Source of the DNA: Muraenolepis orangiensis
Lineage: Eukaryota > Chordata > Actinopteri > Gadiformes > Muraenolepididae
Direction of reading: 5' to 3'
DNA length: 64,000 nucleotides
Assembly: GCA_027704905.1 (NCBI GenBank)
Contig: CM051013.1
Span: forward strand, 13,066,410-13,130,409
Shown: piece by piece, positions 59,353 to 64,000 of the stretch
How positions within the stretch are numbered: position 1 is the first letter of the stretch
Layout: every line of letters starts with the position of its first letter
Position numbers and translations under genes: made by a program
The notes under the pieces: generated by a model
The model's database searches: none
The model's input: only the letters and a program-made list of their open reading frames with translations
What the model was told of the DNA's origin: nothing

Positions 59353-59786
59353 TGTCTATTATTCAGAGTCAACAGGACTAGTGGAAAGGGCTAATGGAAC
59401 AATTACATTGAATTTAAATAATGAGAAGAGGCTTTAAATAATGAGAAGAGGCTTAACTAACATGTGTGTCCCTTATATGATACTTGGACACAGTGAGGAA
59501 CCAAAGCAGCTAGAAGATGCTAGCTACATGTATAAAATGCCTCACATCTGTCTATGAGTGTTTGTTTGAACAGGAGCAGGCAGCCGATCCGACCTCAGAC
59601 AAATCATCACCCCAGGTTGAGGACTGGGTATACGTCTGCATCTTAAAACCAACGTGGGTCCAGTCAAACGTTAAGCGATCATACCAGATCCAAGTCACAT
59701 CATCTGCCATCCTGGTAGATGTGGACCTTGGGTACATCTCAGCGGTTGTAGTCCAACACAACCTACATATGGATTCCATTGAATAA
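59353..59786 (+). pseudogene. Integrase fragment of a second ERV
   Basis: STGLVERANGTI (from about 59370) is the end of a retroviral integrase core. After a gap of unrelated frames, DWVYVCILKPTWVQ (about 59620) looks like the integrase C-terminal domain. These come after an env and do not belong to the first ERV's pol, so they mark a second, older element. Confidence 0.65.
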
Positions 59787-60137
59787 CATCACACCATGCA
59801 GATAACAGGGTTTTTTTCTTCTACAGCAACATTAAGAAGATTTGCTAGAACAGCACATAGATAAAATACCTGATTTAGGGAATCATGGGCCCCCTAGGAC
59901 TACTGATCATATAATATATTTTATCAGGATGATAATGTGAAAGTTGAGATACCTTAGAATTGGTATTACGGGTAGATGGGTCAACTCATCCCATTGATAT
60001 TGTTTTTAAAATGCATGATATGTTTTTGATTAACTAAGATTTTATTTTTCAATATGTTTTTGATATAATGCAATCATACAAGTGTGGTTTAATGGTTATG
60101 AAGCCTATTCGTATCAGATGAACATATTTTGTGTTTG

Positions 60138-60187
60138 TTCATTTATGATTCACCATTCCCCCCAGGGAATGGTGAATCATAAATGAA
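60138..60187. repeat. Perfect 23-bp hairpin
   Basis: Left arm 60138-60160 (ttcatttatgattcaccatt..), loop ccca, right arm 60165-60187. All 23 pairs match. Confidence 0.97.
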
Positions 60188-60388
60188 GACCTTAAGGAAT
60201 GTAATCTTGAATAAGAAAACATGGACATTATTTTTTACTATTGCTGAATATCAGTGATATCTGTATGCATTGTAAGGGCCATGCATGTTGAGGCGACCAA
60301 AAGTTGCCAGGAATGCGACCCCCTGGGGTTGCTGGAGATGCGACCAGCAGATATGGCCAGGAATACGACCCCCCCCCGGGGGTTTGAG

Positions 60389-63777
<3,389 letters not shown>

Positions 63778-64000
63778 CTGGAAGATGAGCACAACTAGGG
63801 CAATGGAAACCTGCATGGAATCATCCTGACCCGCTTTAAACGTATTTTTGACATTTATTTTTGACATTGTACGGGTTTATCCGATGTCAAAGAGTTTGAG
63901 AACGTCATTGACCGTCTGCTTTATATCTCCTGTCTGATGGGACCAATGAGTTCACAGCACGGCAGCCATTTTTACAAAAACAACCCTTCACCTCAAGTGG
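63778..64000. other. slc26a6 copy B, start of intron 14
   Basis: Matches 33428-33650 almost base for base up to the window edge. Confidence 0.9.

Larger units (their letters stand above)
58757..60388. other. 3' part of the ERV and remnants of a second ERV
   Basis: AT-rich to 59160, then the purine tract, a 16-bp repeat attttcattgataaac in three copies (59187-59236), an integrase fragment (59353-59786), a perfect hairpin (60138-60187) and G/C-rich sequence at 60300-60385. Confidence 0.65.

Overview
The window looks like teleost fish nuclear DNA. It holds two spliced vertebrate genes with GT-AG introns, very dense (CA)n and (GA)n microsatellites, tRNA-derived SINEs, Tc1 and hAT DNA transposons, Ty3/gypsy-like LTR elements and a broken gamma-type endogenous retrovirus (ERV). 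There is no bacterial-style gene organisation and no CRISPR array. Names come from reading conserved motifs in the translated sequence; no database was searched.

Layout. 1-2193: flank with nothing coding recognised. 2194-26585 (minus): mgll, monoglyceride lipase, seven coding exons, with the whole Ser-Asp-His triad visible. Its introns hold SINEs, a 40-bp perfect palindrome, and a hAT transposon (22182-24133) with a second hAT element nested in it; both keep their 8-bp target duplications. 26586-30769: CpG-rich mgll upstream region, an inverted LTR fragment and microsatellites. 30770-43312 (minus): a complete slc26a6-type anion exchanger gene, 18 coding exons and 710 codons, plus a probable non-coding first exon near 43844. 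Its introns hold a Tc1 element (35399-36983) and a palindromic LTR structure with a lysine-tRNA-like primer site (39563-39980).

43900-60704 is a retroelement-filled spacer. It holds LINE fragments, a young non-autonomous LTR element (45545-47496) with a 4-bp target duplication, an internally deleted Ty3/gypsy element (48813-51351), a 49-bp minisatellite, and a broken ERV (about 54125-59190) with gag, protease, integrase and env remnants. Its env position contains an unexpected Ig-like domain followed by a Ser/Thr-rich stalk. Behind it lies an integrase fragment of a second ERV and an LTR. 60705-64000 repeats 29918-33650 and carries the last four exons of a second slc26a6 copy in the same orientation, cut by the window edge. 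The slc26a6 locus is therefore duplicated head to tail, with the ERV-rich spacer between the copies.

Functionally, Mgll splits monoacylglycerols (including 2-arachidonoylglycerol) to fatty acid and glycerol, and Slc26a6 exchanges chloride for bicarbonate, oxalate or sulfate at epithelial membranes. I see no pathway link between them; they are simply neighbours. The most unusual items are the Ig-like domain in the ERV, the recent slc26a6 duplication with an LTR/(GA)n junction, the palindromic LTR, and the loss of the three redox cysteines known from human MGLL.
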